Below, piece by piece: positions 16,091 through 23,292 of a stretch of DNA of 27,513 bases. Every line of letters begins with the position of its first letter. Position 1 is the stretch's first letter. The stretch spans positions 1 through 27,513 of the forward strand of contig CAZMSN010000026.1 of the NCBI GenBank assembly GCA_964569015.1, written 5' to 3'. The notes below the pieces were generated by a model. The model was given only the letters and a program-made list of their open reading frames with translations. It had not been told where the DNA came from and searched no databases. Position numbers and translations under genes: made by a program. The DNA comes from CAYQEC01 sp964569015. Its GTDB lineage: Bacteria > Actinomycetota > Acidimicrobiia > Spongiisociales > UBA5794.

Positions 16091-16096
16091 TAGCAT
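16091..16096 (+). promoter_or_regulatory. Candidate promoter of the 16104 gene (TAGCAT -10, TGGACC -35)
   Basis: TAGCAT lies seven bases before the ATG at 16104. TGGACC (16068-16073), seventeen bases further upstream, is a fair -35. No ribosome site is visible, so a leaderless transcript is likely. Confidence 0.45.
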
Positions 16097-16103
16097 CGGC
16101 ACC

Positions 16104-17075
16104 ATGACCACTCACACCATGCGATGGGGTGTGCTCGGCGTAGCGAAGATCGCCGTCGGCACCGTCATCCCCGCCATTCAGCAGTCCGCCACCAACGAGG
16201 TCGTGGCGATCGCGTCCCGCTCTGCGGACAAGGCCGCGGCTGCGGCGACCCGGCTCGGGATCGCTCGCGCCCACGGCTCGTATCAAGACCTCCTCGCCGA
16301 TCCCGAGGTGGACGCCGTCTACGTCCCGCTCCCCAACCATCTCCACGCCGAATGGTCGATCCGGGCCCTCGAAGCCGGCAAGCACGTGCTGTGCGAGAAA
16401 CCGCTCGCTCTCGGCGTCACCGAGGCCGAGACGATGGTGGCGGCGGCCGAGCAAACCGGCGGAAAGTTGATGGAGGCTTTCATGTATCGCTTCCATCCGC
16501 AGTGGGACCTGGTGCGGACCCTCGTCGCTGCAGGGCGAATCGGGCCGGTGCGGGCGGTGAGCAGCTGGTTCACCTACGAGAAGCAGCCGGAGGGCAACAT
16601 CCGCAACGTCCCCGAATGGGGCGGAGGGATGCTCTTGGACGTCGGGTGCTACTGCATCAGCGCCGCCCGCTTCGTCTTCGGGGAGGAGCCGATCGACGCC
16701 GCCGGTGTCCTCCGCCGTGATCCGGACACCGGGGTCGACATCGCCACCGCCGGGATCCTGCGGTTCCCCGCAGGGGAATCGGTGTTCTTCTGTGGCGGTG
16801 ACCACGCCCACGATCAGCGGGTGCACATCATCGGCAGCGAGGGCACGATCACCGTTGAGCATCCCTTCACTCCCGATCCGCACTCCCCGGCCACGCTCCG
16901 GGTGGTGACGCCCGCCGGCGAGGAGGCACTCGAAGCTCCGGCCGCCAACAGCTACACGATCGAGGTCGAGCGCTTCGCCGACGCCGTCCGCCACGACACG
17001 CCGGTCCCCACGCCGCTGAGCGACGCCCTGGCGAACCTGCGTGTCATCGAGCAGGTGGCGGCGGCCGGGAACTGA
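16104..17075 (+). CDS. Gfo/Idh/MocA family NAD(P)-dependent oxidoreductase
   Basis: The product is 323 residues. The N-terminal Rossmann domain starts RWGVLGVAKIAVGTVIPAI, with a Gly-x-Ala-x-Ile variant of the usual glycine-rich loop. YVPLPNHLHAEWSIRALEAG and HVLCEKPLAL (Glu-Lys-Pro catalytic Lys) are family signatures near residues 72-101. The C-terminal half is the substrate-binding sheet domain; GGMLLDVGCYCISAARFVFG includes the Asp-x-Gly-x-Tyr motif used in substrate positioning. Members oxidise or reduce sugars, inositols or dihydrodiols. The mid-segment KLMEAFMYRFHPQW resembles the dihydrodiol/xylose dehydrogenase branch. No sugar-transport genes adjoin it, so the substrate is open. Confidence 0.92.
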   Translation: MTTHTMRWGVLGVAKIAVGTVIPAIQQSATNEVVAIASRSADKAAAAATRLGIARAHGSYQDLLADPEVDAVYVPLPNHLHAEWSIRALEAGKHVLCEKPLALGVTEAETMVAAAEQTGGKLMEAFMYRFHPQWDLVRTLVAAGRIGPVRAVSSWFTYEKQPEGNIRNVPEWGGGMLLDVGCYCISAARFVFGEEPIDAAGVLRRDPDTGVDIATAGILRFPAGESVFFCGGDHAHDQRVHIIGSEGTITVEHPFTPDPHSPATLRVVTPAGEEALEAPAANSYTIEVERFADAVRHDTPVPTPLSDALANLRVIEQVAAAGN

Positions 17076-17082
17076 CACCGCT

Positions 17083-17106
17083 CCGCAGCGACGGGGACCG
17101 CTGCGG
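17083..17106 (+). terminator. Stem-loop after the 16104 gene
   Basis: CCGCAGCG (17083-17090) pairs perfectly with CGCTGCGG (17099-17106) around an 8-base loop, eight bases after the stop. No U-run follows, so it may be a weak terminator or a 3'-end stabiliser. Confidence 0.55.
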
Positions 17107-17240
17107 GCGAATTGGGAACCAGCCTTTCTCAGGCGCGGCCACTGTGTCAGGCATCTCGGGACACGATTGCTGCCATGGGGCAACTGCATGAGTTCGGCAG
17201 AATCTGGTGTGGTGCGCCCCATCTCGAGTTAGGAAACGAA

Positions 17241-17831
17241 ATGCAGAACACAGGAGGACGTCGGGCACGAACCATCATCCTCGCAGTGGCGTTGGTTGAG
17301 GTATTCATGCCTGCAGGTGCGCCAAGCGTGGACGCATAGACGGCGAACGGCTGCAAGTTCGCAGGATCGAATCCAGCGATCGGCTACCGATACTGCAGCG
17401 TCACCAGCCCGTGGCAGACAGCGTTTTACGCGGGACAAGCGGTTTGGAACGCCTCGAGCGCACCTGGGTGGTTCACGTATACACCCTCTGACTCCACTCC
17501 AAACATCCCGGTGTATGACAACTCATATTCGGACGGTTGGTGGGGTTTGGCATCAGGAGGGTGCGATTCGGGATCCGGTCAGACTTGGTACGACGAGCGG
17601 GTGGTGATCAGGTTCAACACTCGCGCTACCGGGGGCCTATCGACCACCGAGAAGAAGCTCGTCGCAATTCATGAGCTGGGGCATGCCTACGGCCTGGCTC
17701 ATTCCTCTCTCGGGTGCGGGGCGATCTATGAGCCGGTGATGCGGTCGGATCCAACTTGGGTGATGGACAATTGCGGGAATCCGAACGCTCCCTACTCGAA
17801 CGACGTGTACGGCGTGACCATCATCTACTAG
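17241..17831 (+). pseudogene. Secreted matrixin-like zinc metalloprotease interrupted by an in-frame TAG
   Basis: Codons 1-32 (17241-17336) encode a signal peptide: positively charged start with GGRRAR, hydrophobic core TIILAVALVEVFM, and an end in PSVDA. The next codon, 17337-17339, is TAG. The same frame then stays open for 163 codons to TAG/end at 17831. That part carries HELGHAYGLAH, the HExxHxxGxxH zinc motif of metzincins (first His near codon 144), then a VMRSD segment in the Met-turn position and four or more Cys. Together it is a complete small matrixin-like exported protease. The stop sits exactly at the expected cleavage site. A point mutation is the simplest reading; suppressed readthrough, sequencing error or an internal start (ATG 17511) are alternatives. 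A lipoprotein gene follows after 12 bases. Confidence 0.72.
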
Positions 17832-17843
17832 CGGAGGCACAAC

Positions 17844-18524
17844 ATGAATCCGTTCACAAAGCGCCTGACCGCAGCGCTGACAGGAGTAGCCCTCATCGCC
17901 GCCGTTGGTGCAGCGTCGTGCTCATCCGACGACCGGCAGGTCATACACACATCAGGCCCGGAGTACTCGTCAATCGAGGGCCTGAGTACGGCAGCCGACG
18001 TCATCGTCATTGCCACGGCCACGGACTCGGCTCGACATGTGGTCGAGGGAGAGGGCGACGGAGGCATCCCGACGATGTACCGCGTGTTCACCGTCGATGA
18101 GGTGCTCTTCGATCCAGAAGGCGTTGTCGGCGACACGATCGATGTGACTCTCTTCGACACCGACGAGGTGATCTTCGACGGGGAGAGCGAGATCGCTACA
18201 GGCCAAGAGCTGTTGATGTTCCTCGACCGGGTTACCGCCGACACCGCCGACGAGGTGGCGGCCATCAGGCCATTGACGCAGGTCTTCTCGCCGCTGAGTT
18301 CCGACAACGGGATCTTCGATGTCTCCGACTCGGGCACGATCACGGCCCGCTCCAGCGCGATCAGGAAGCTGCGGGCGGCAGACGAAACAGTCGCCGACTC
18401 GCCCGTGCAGGTGACACCTGAAGGTGAGGAGATTCCAGAGGAGCAGTCACGCTCCTTCACCAGTTCGCTCAGCGAAGTGCGGTCAGTCATCAGCACCGCC
18501 GCCGGACACACCACAACTCCCTAG
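17844..18524 (+). CDS. Secreted lipoprotein of unknown function
   Basis: The product is 226 residues. A type II signal peptide is clear: basic MNPFTKR, hydrophobic core LTAALTGVALIAAVGA, and lipobox AASC with Cys near residue 26, so it should be lipid-anchored outside the membrane. The mature part starts with SSDDRQV and contains a likely beta-rich domain (residues about 50-150: STAADVIVIATATDSARHVV, FTVDEVLFDPEGVVGDTIDV, TGQELLMFLDRV). This resembles the small extracytoplasmic domains found in many actinobacterial lipoproteins, but I cannot name a family. The tail is acidic and Ser/Thr-rich. A good GGAGG site precedes the ATG. It is 12 bases behind the interrupted protease and was probably its operon partner. 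Confidence 0.8.
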   Translation: MNPFTKRLTAALTGVALIAAVGAASCSSDDRQVIHTSGPEYSSIEGLSTAADVIVIATATDSARHVVEGEGDGGIPTMYRVFTVDEVLFDPEGVVGDTIDVTLFDTDEVIFDGESEIATGQELLMFLDRVTADTADEVAAIRPLTQVFSPLSSDNGIFDVSDSGTITARSSAIRKLRAADETVADSPVQVTPEGEEIPEEQSRSFTSSLSEVRSVISTAAGHTTTP

Positions 18525-18746
18525 TTCGGCGATCATCCGGTGACCACCGCGTTCCTCCCTACGGCTTTGGTCCGTACCGGTGAGGAGTAATGACCGCCGA
18601 GCAAGCACCCTCAACGGTCCCCTGCGCCGCCGCGGTGGACGCGACTGTGCTGGGATGATGACCTCAGGTACCCTACGGTGTCGACCGATACCACGGGATG
18701 TCGCCGCCCGCGAGGCCGGCCGGCTCAGCGCGTTGAGGGAAACGTG
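18525..18746 (+). other. Intergenic region before the REase-like gene
   Basis: 222 bases. A short stem-loop TACGG-N7-CCGTA (18560-18576) follows the lipoprotein gene and may end its transcript. A 22-codon frame at 18590-18658 (MTAEQAPSTVPC start) has GAGGAG only two bases upstream and is not convincing. TACCCT near 18669 is a possible -10 for the next gene. Confidence 0.4.
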
Positions 18747-19499
18747 ATGGATCAGTATCGAACGCCGACGCTCGGCCTGACAGAGGCCTATCACGTCGCT
18801 CATCGCTGGCTCGACCACATCGGGGCGACCCCCGAGTCGATCATCCAGCCGGTCGACGGCGTCGTCGAACTCCGCGGCGGCACTCTGGTCGCCCGCATCA
18901 AGCTCGACCGGGCTCCACTCGCCCAGTCCTCGATCCTCGCCCTGCTGAAGACGATCCAAGAGCACAACGCCGAGAGCGAGCACGTCCATTGCCTCCTCTT
19001 CTCCGTCACCGGGTTCTCCGATGGGGCGAAAACGCTCGCCGAATCACACAACGTGGGCCTCTTCGACCTCGACGCCATCGGCGACGTCCACCCGGTCACC
19101 ACCTACGCCCGCAACATGATGCCTGCCGAGCCACTGGAGCCGGCATTCCTGTTCGTCCCCGGCAGCGAGGACGAGGAAGAGAAGGCGCGCGCCGAGCAGA
19201 TGCCGTTCGGGCCGATCGAGAAGGACCCGAAGGATTGGCTCGATTGCCCCCGCTGCGGGGCGACCCACCACAAGAAGGCCAACTTCTGCGCCGCCTGCGG
19301 CGCCGACCTGACGGCCCGCAGCACCCTGACCGCCAAGTTGCCCCCGCAGCCCGCCGTGGGAATGCCTCAGCCCATGTTGGCGCCCCAGGCCCATCCCATC
19401 GCCGGGCTCGGAGGTGCCACCCTCCGCTGCCGCACGTGCGGCTCTCAGGACATCGAGCTGATCGACCCGCGCACCATTCCGGGGCAACCGCGTCGCTGA
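18747..19499 (+). CDS. Restriction-endonuclease-fold (Mrr-like) protein with two zinc ribbons
   Basis: The product is 250 residues from the ATG at 18747; GAGGGAAAC precedes it, and an in-frame GTG lies one codon earlier. Residues about 12-110 look like a PD-(D/E)XK domain of the Mrr_cat type: D37 in QPVDGVVEL, E41, then TLVARIK with K52 as the core Lys. A FSVTGFSDGAKTLAESHNV strand-helix segment ends in LFDLD, very like the C-terminal half of Mrr. A double-CxxC ribbon follows (C167, C170, C181, C184), and a lone CxxC at C228/C231. Mrr proteins cut modified DNA; here the fold may be used for DNA repair or binding. No methyltransferase partner of a restriction system is adjacent. Confidence 0.65.
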   Translation: MDQYRTPTLGLTEAYHVAHRWLDHIGATPESIIQPVDGVVELRGGTLVARIKLDRAPLAQSSILALLKTIQEHNAESEHVHCLLFSVTGFSDGAKTLAESHNVGLFDLDAIGDVHPVTTYARNMMPAEPLEPAFLFVPGSEDEEEKARAEQMPFGPIEKDPKDWLDCPRCGATHHKKANFCAACGADLTARSTLTAKLPPQPAVGMPQPMLAPQAHPIAGLGGATLRCRTCGSQDIELIDPRTIPGQPRR

Positions 19500-19531
19500 G
19501 GTACGCTCCGGCCCACCGACCCGGAGCCGAC

Positions 19532-20344
19532 ATGACCCCCACCACCCCTCCCGACGACGGCGTGACTTGGGACCCCCATCAGTACCACCGTTTCGCCGAC
19601 CACCGGCTGCGCCCGGCGCTCGAGCTGCTCGATCGCATCGACCACCCGCAACCGCGACTGGTCCACGACATCGGATGTGGAGCCGGGGAAGCGGCGCGGC
19701 TCATGAGCAAACGCTGGCCCTCGGCAACCGTGATCGGGTCCGATCTGTCGGCAGAGATGCTGGAACGAGCCGCCAGTGTTCCCAGCACCGTGCAATGGCG
19801 GCAGCTCGACGTACGGGAATGGGATCCCCCCGATCAACTCGACGTCATCTACGGCAACGCCGTGCTGCAGTGGGTGGAGGGTCACGACGAGCTACTGCCC
19901 CGCATGGTGGGGTCTCTCGCCGAGGGCGGAGTGCTGGCGCTCCAGATGCCACTGAGCTGGGGTGAGCCCTCACATCGCCTCATGCGGGAGGTGCTCGCCT
20001 CAGGTGGAGCCGGCGACGGCCCGCTCGGCCCGACGGCACTGCGCGAGCGCTACCGGAGGCAGCCCGTGCAGGAGGCGGCGTGGTACTACGACCTGCTCAC
20101 CCCGCTCACGAGCAGGCTCGACATTTGGGAAACCCGCTACCACCAGGTGCTCAGCGGGCCCGATCCCGTGCTCGAGTGGGTGAGAGGAACCGCGCTGCGC
20201 CCGATCCTCGAGCAGCTCAGCCGTCCGGAGCTCGATCGCTTCCTGAAGGTCTACACGTCGGCCCTGCGCCGGGACTACCCGCCGCGCCCCGGGGGTGAGA
20301 CCCTCTTCCCGTTTCCCCGCCTGTTCCTGGTTGCGTACCGGTAG
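19532..20344 (+). CDS. tam: Trans-aconitate 2-methyltransferase
   Basis: The product is 270 residues. The family methylates trans-aconitate with SAM, disarming this inhibitor of the citric acid cycle. Matching features are WDPHQYHRFADHRLRPALELL at the start, where Tam enzymes have W-x-x-x-x-Y-x-x-F-x-x-x-R-x-x-P. The SAM loop is VHDIGCGAGEAARL (about 44-57), then GSDLSAEMLERA and IYGNAVLQWVEGHDELLPRM. A DIWETRYHQVLSG segment matches the substrate-lid region (DVWETTYYH-like in the family). The ATG at 19532 has GGAG nine bases upstream and follows the REase-like gene by 32 bases. The extended open frame to 18989 is a shadow of that gene. Confidence 0.88.
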   Translation: MTPTTPPDDGVTWDPHQYHRFADHRLRPALELLDRIDHPQPRLVHDIGCGAGEAARLMSKRWPSATVIGSDLSAEMLERAASVPSTVQWRQLDVREWDPPDQLDVIYGNAVLQWVEGHDELLPRMVGSLAEGGVLALQMPLSWGEPSHRLMREVLASGGAGDGPLGPTALRERYRRQPVQEAAWYYDLLTPLTSRLDIWETRYHQVLSGPDPVLEWVRGTALRPILEQLSRPELDRFLKVYTSALRRDYPPRPGGETLFPFPRLFLVAYR

Positions 20345-20688
20345 CGGGGGCCGCTCCCGGGCGCCGGAGTGTTGCCGTGATCGACCAGAACGCGAGGAAG
20401 GGCGGCCTCGAGGCCACCCTTCCTCTTGCTCGCACGGAGGAGTGCCGTAGCCACAGGACCAGGCCCGTGGCCCATAGTCGCCCCCTACAGCCGGAGGCCG
20501 CCCCTGTCAGCCCCGCCTCCTGCTCCTCCTCGCAGCGGAGTGCCGGTCACTCGGCCGGAGCGGGTGCCCCACCGATTCCCCCCTCGACCGGGTACCCAGA
20601 CTGTAGAGACAGAGAGTCAAGAACTCAAGATATTTCTTCTCTTGGCCTGCGCCCCCGTCCACCGCGCCGCAGGCACCCTGGCCGGCTT
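20345..20688. other. 344-base gap between convergent genes
   Basis: Apart from the terminator at 20395-20424 I see no gene. An AT-rich patch at about 20600-20645 stands out from the GC-rich flanks but forms no clear hairpin or promoter. A short GC hairpin, CCGGC-TTTCA-GCCGG (20682-20696), overlaps the glgB stop codon. Confidence 0.6.
20395..20424. terminator. Bidirectional hairpin between tam and glgB
   Basis: AGGAAGGG-C-GGCCTC is followed directly by GAGGCC-A-CCCTTCCT, a 30-base inverted repeat with only one mismatched pair. It is 50 bases beyond the tam stop and serves convergent genes. Only a weak T-rich tail (CTTGCT) follows on the plus strand. Confidence 0.8.
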
Positions 20689-22554
20689 TCAGCCGGTACT
20701 CGGCTGCAGGAAGATCGCGCCCAGCGGCGGAATGCTGAACCTCAGCGACTGGGGTCGCCCGTAGGCGATCACCGGCTTCGTCGTGAGGCGACCGTTCGGA
20801 CCGCGCCCCTTCCCCCCATAGCGCCTGGCGTCGGAGTTGAGCACCACCTCCCACTCTCCGGCTGCCCCGACGCCGATGCGATGGGACTTCCTGGCCTTCC
20901 CGCTGAAGTTGCACACCACCAGCATCTGCGTGCCGTGCCCGTAGCGAACGAAGGCGACGATGCCCGTCTGGTGCCCGGTATCGATCCACCCGAAGCCGGC
21001 CTGGTCCTGATCGAGCGCCGCGAGTGCCGGGTGGCTTCGATACACCTCATTCAGGTCACGCACCCAGCGCTGCATCCCCCGGTGGCGGGGCTGGCGCAGC
21101 AGCCGCCAGTCGAGTGCCGCATCGTGATTCCACTCGGCGCGTTGGGCGAACTCGTCGCCCATGAACAGCAGCTTCTTGCCGGGGAGGGCATACATGTAGC
21201 CGTAGAGGGCCCTGAGGTCGTCGAAGGACCAGGCGCCTCTCCCCGACATCTTGCGGATCATCGAGCCCTTGGCGTGCACCACCTCGTCGTGTGACAGGGG
21301 GAGGATGAAGTTCTCGTTGTAGGCATACAGCATGCGGAACGTCAGCTCGTCCTGGTGCATGACGCGGTACTCGGGCCAGTGCCGCAGGTAGCTGAGTGTG
21401 TCGTTCATCCAACCCAGGTCCCACTTGTAGGTGAAGCCGAGCCCGCCCTGTTCGACGGGCCGCGAGACCCGGGGCCAGGCGGTTGACTCCTCGGCCACCG
21501 TGAACACCCCCGGATGTGCGGCCAGCACCTCTTGGTTCAGGGCGCGGATGAAATCGATGGCCTCCAGGTGCTCGCGCCCGCCATGGATGTTCGGCTCCCA
21601 TTCGCCGTCCTTGCGGGAGTAGTCGAGGTAGAGCATCGAAGCGACCGCGTCCACCCGCAGCCCGTCGATGTGGTATCGGTCGAGCCAGAAGCCGGCGCTC
21701 GAGGTCAGGAAGCTCCGCACCTCGGGGCGTCCGTAGTCGAAGATGGCGCTGTGCCAATCGGGGTGCCACCCGCGCCGCGGATCGGGGTGCTCGTAGAGCG
21801 GCGTCCCGTCGAAGGAGAGCAGGGCGTGCTCGTCGCCGGCGAAATGTGACGGGACCCAGTCGAGGATCACGCCGATCCCCGCCTGGTGGAGTTGATCGAC
21901 GAGATACATGAGATCCTGCGGGCGGCCGTAGCGAGCGGTGGGCGCGAAGTAACCCGTCGTCTGATAGCCCCACGACGGGAAGTAGGGATGCTCGGTGACG
22001 GGGAGGAACTCGACATGGGTGAATCCCATGTCGGTCACGTAGTCGACCAGCCTCGGCGCCAGCTCCCGATAGGAGTACGACTCGGAAGGCCGCTTCTTCA
22101 TCCACGAGCCGAGATGGACCTCGTAGATGGACAGCGGCGCGGTGGGGTCGTGACCCTCCGCCCGTCCCCGCATCCAGTCGCCGTCGGACCATTCGTAGGC
22201 GAGATCCCACACCACCGAGGAGAACCGGGGCAGTGCCTCAGTGGCGAAGGCGTAGGGATCCGATTTCTCAACGACCGGGCCGCGCCGGGTACGGATGCGG
22301 TAGCGATAGGACTGGCCGGCAACGGCGCCGGGCACGAAGCCCCACCAGACCCCGGCCGGGCCTGGCTCGAGCACGCCGGCCTGACGGTCCCAGTCGTTGA
22401 AGTCACCGATCACCGACACCTGCCGGGCGGTAGGCGCCCACACCGCAAAGCGAGCTCCGCGGGCAGTGAGGTGGGCCCCCAGGTAGCGGTAGGCATCGCC
22501 GAGCGTTCCCCGGCCGAAGCGGTTGGCGTTGCGGATGCTGAGCGGTTTCCTCAT
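20689..22554 (-). CDS. glgB: 1,4-alpha-glucan branching enzyme
   Basis: The enzyme makes alpha-1,6 branches in glycogen. The 621-residue product is the shorter form: it lacks the extra N-terminal N1 domain and begins with the CBM48 module (RFAVWAPTARQVSVIGDFND, about 35-54). Catalytic GH13 regions are all visible: ILDWVPSHF (about 230-238), DGLRVDAVASMLYLDY with nucleophile D302, VAEEST with the acid Glu at 355/356, and LSHDEVVHAKGSM (about 418-430). The C-terminal beta domain ends LGAIFLQPSTG. No other glycogen gene (glgA, glgC, glgX) is next to it, so it is a lone glycogen locus here. GAGGAG precedes the ATG and lies within a hairpin (see 22559-22578). Confidence 0.96.
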   Translation of the reverse strand: MRKPLSIRNANRFGRGTLGDAYRYLGAHLTARGARFAVWAPTARQVSVIGDFNDWDRQAGVLEPGPAGVWWGFVPGAVAGQSYRYRIRTRRGPVVEKSDPYAFATEALPRFSSVVWDLAYEWSDGDWMRGRAEGHDPTAPLSIYEVHLGSWMKKRPSESYSYRELAPRLVDYVTDMGFTHVEFLPVTEHPYFPSWGYQTTGYFAPTARYGRPQDLMYLVDQLHQAGIGVILDWVPSHFAGDEHALLSFDGTPLYEHPDPRRGWHPDWHSAIFDYGRPEVRSFLTSSAGFWLDRYHIDGLRVDAVASMLYLDYSRKDGEWEPNIHGGREHLEAIDFIRALNQEVLAAHPGVFTVAEESTAWPRVSRPVEQGGLGFTYKWDLGWMNDTLSYLRHWPEYRVMHQDELTFRMLYAYNENFILPLSHDEVVHAKGSMIRKMSGRGAWSFDDLRALYGYMYALPGKKLLFMGDEFAQRAEWNHDAALDWRLLRQPRHRGMQRWVRDLNEVYRSHPALAALDQDQAGFGWIDTGHQTGIVAFVRYGHGTQMLVVCNFSGKARKSHRIGVGAAGEWEVVLNSDARRYGGKGRGPNGRLTTKPVIAYGRPQSLRFSIPPLGAIFLQPSTG

Positions 22555-22558
22555 GGCT

Positions 22559-22578
22559 CCTCGGATGTCACTCCGAGG
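22559..22578 (-). promoter_or_regulatory. Inverted repeat over the glgB ribosome binding site
   Basis: On the minus strand CCTCGGA-GTGACA-TCCGAGG forms a 7-bp perfect stem, and its 3' arm contains part of the GAGGAG ribosome site. It could hide the site in RNA. A possible -10 (TAGCCT, 22576-22581) would put the start of transcription inside the repeat, in which case it is better seen as a DNA operator. Confidence 0.4.
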
Positions 22579-22606
22579 CTACCCGCCCGTCACCACTGAG
22601 CCCCGC

Positions 22607-23281
22607 TCACTCGGTCCGGTCCTCCTTGGCCTCGTCGTAGTAGTCGAGGCGATGGATCGGGAACACGATCGAGGTCATGAGATTCATGACGTGAGCCGTG
22701 ATGCGCTTGAGGAAGCGGTAGAACAGCGCCCTGGCCACTGCATCGGAAGCGGGGCCAGAGGACGCGAACGCCGCCTTGACGTGGTCGTCGTACTCGTCGA
22801 GGAAGACGTCGGCCTTGGAGATCAGCTCTTTGGCGCGGGAGATGTCGCGGGATTCGAAGACGGCGACGGCTTCGTCGATGAGCTGGCCGACATTGTCGCG
22901 ATAGCGCTCCAGCTCCTCCCGGTCGGGAGCGGCGGAGAAATCGGCCCCGTACTTGGCGAGGTCGTAGATGTTCTTGGCGTTATCGCCGATTCTCTCAGCA
23001 TCTTTCACCACGCTCATGTAGACGAGCGTCTCAGGAACATCCACGTTGCCGGCCACCGAGGCGTGCACAACGAGTGCCTTGCGCACCTCCTGCTGGGCGA
23101 CGTTGATTCCCCGATCGATTCCTTTCACCTCTCGCTTGGCTGCCTTTGAAGCGCCTCCCCCGAAAGCCGCGGCCATGGCGGCGTCGTAGACGGCTCGCCC
23201 GTCACGCACCATTTGGGCGAGCTTGTCCTCTACCTCCTGGATCGTCGACCGGCCCGGGGATCGGAAGAACTCGAACACCAT
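22607..23281 (-). CDS. PhoU-domain protein
   Basis: The product is 224 residues with all-helical PhoU character. The N-terminal helix is MVFEFFRSPGRSTIQEVEDK. The central KDAERIGDNAKNIYDLAKYG (about 105-124) is the conserved E/D-x-x-x-x-D-N-x-x-x-I metal-binding signature of PhoU. A second helical half follows, with ISKADVFLDEYDDHV. The gene sits 11 bases after the Na/Pi cotransporter, the usual pairing in which the PhoU domain is a separate or fused regulator of NptA-type transporters. I therefore infer control of phosphate uptake and not the Pst-type role of classical phoU. GGAG precedes the ATG at 23281; the longer open frame toward 24616 only shadows the transporter. Confidence 0.88.
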   Translation of the reverse strand: MVFEFFRSPGRSTIQEVEDKLAQMVRDGRAVYDAAMAAAFGGGASKAAKREVKGIDRGINVAQQEVRKALVVHASVAGNVDVPETLVYMSVVKDAERIGDNAKNIYDLAKYGADFSAAPDREELERYRDNVGQLIDEAVAVFESRDISRAKELISKADVFLDEYDDHVKAAFASSGPASDAVARALFYRFLKRITAHVMNLMTSIVFPIHRLDYYDEAKEDRTE

Positions 23282-23292
23282 GTCAATTGCTC

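Noticed and set aside
18590..18658. 22-codon frame before the REase-like gene
   Set aside because: Its ribosome site is only two bases from the ATG and nothing else supports translation.
20600..20645. AT-rich patch between tam and glgB as a promoter or attachment site
   Set aside because: No well-spaced -35/-10 pair, no repeat partner and no gene for it to serve.
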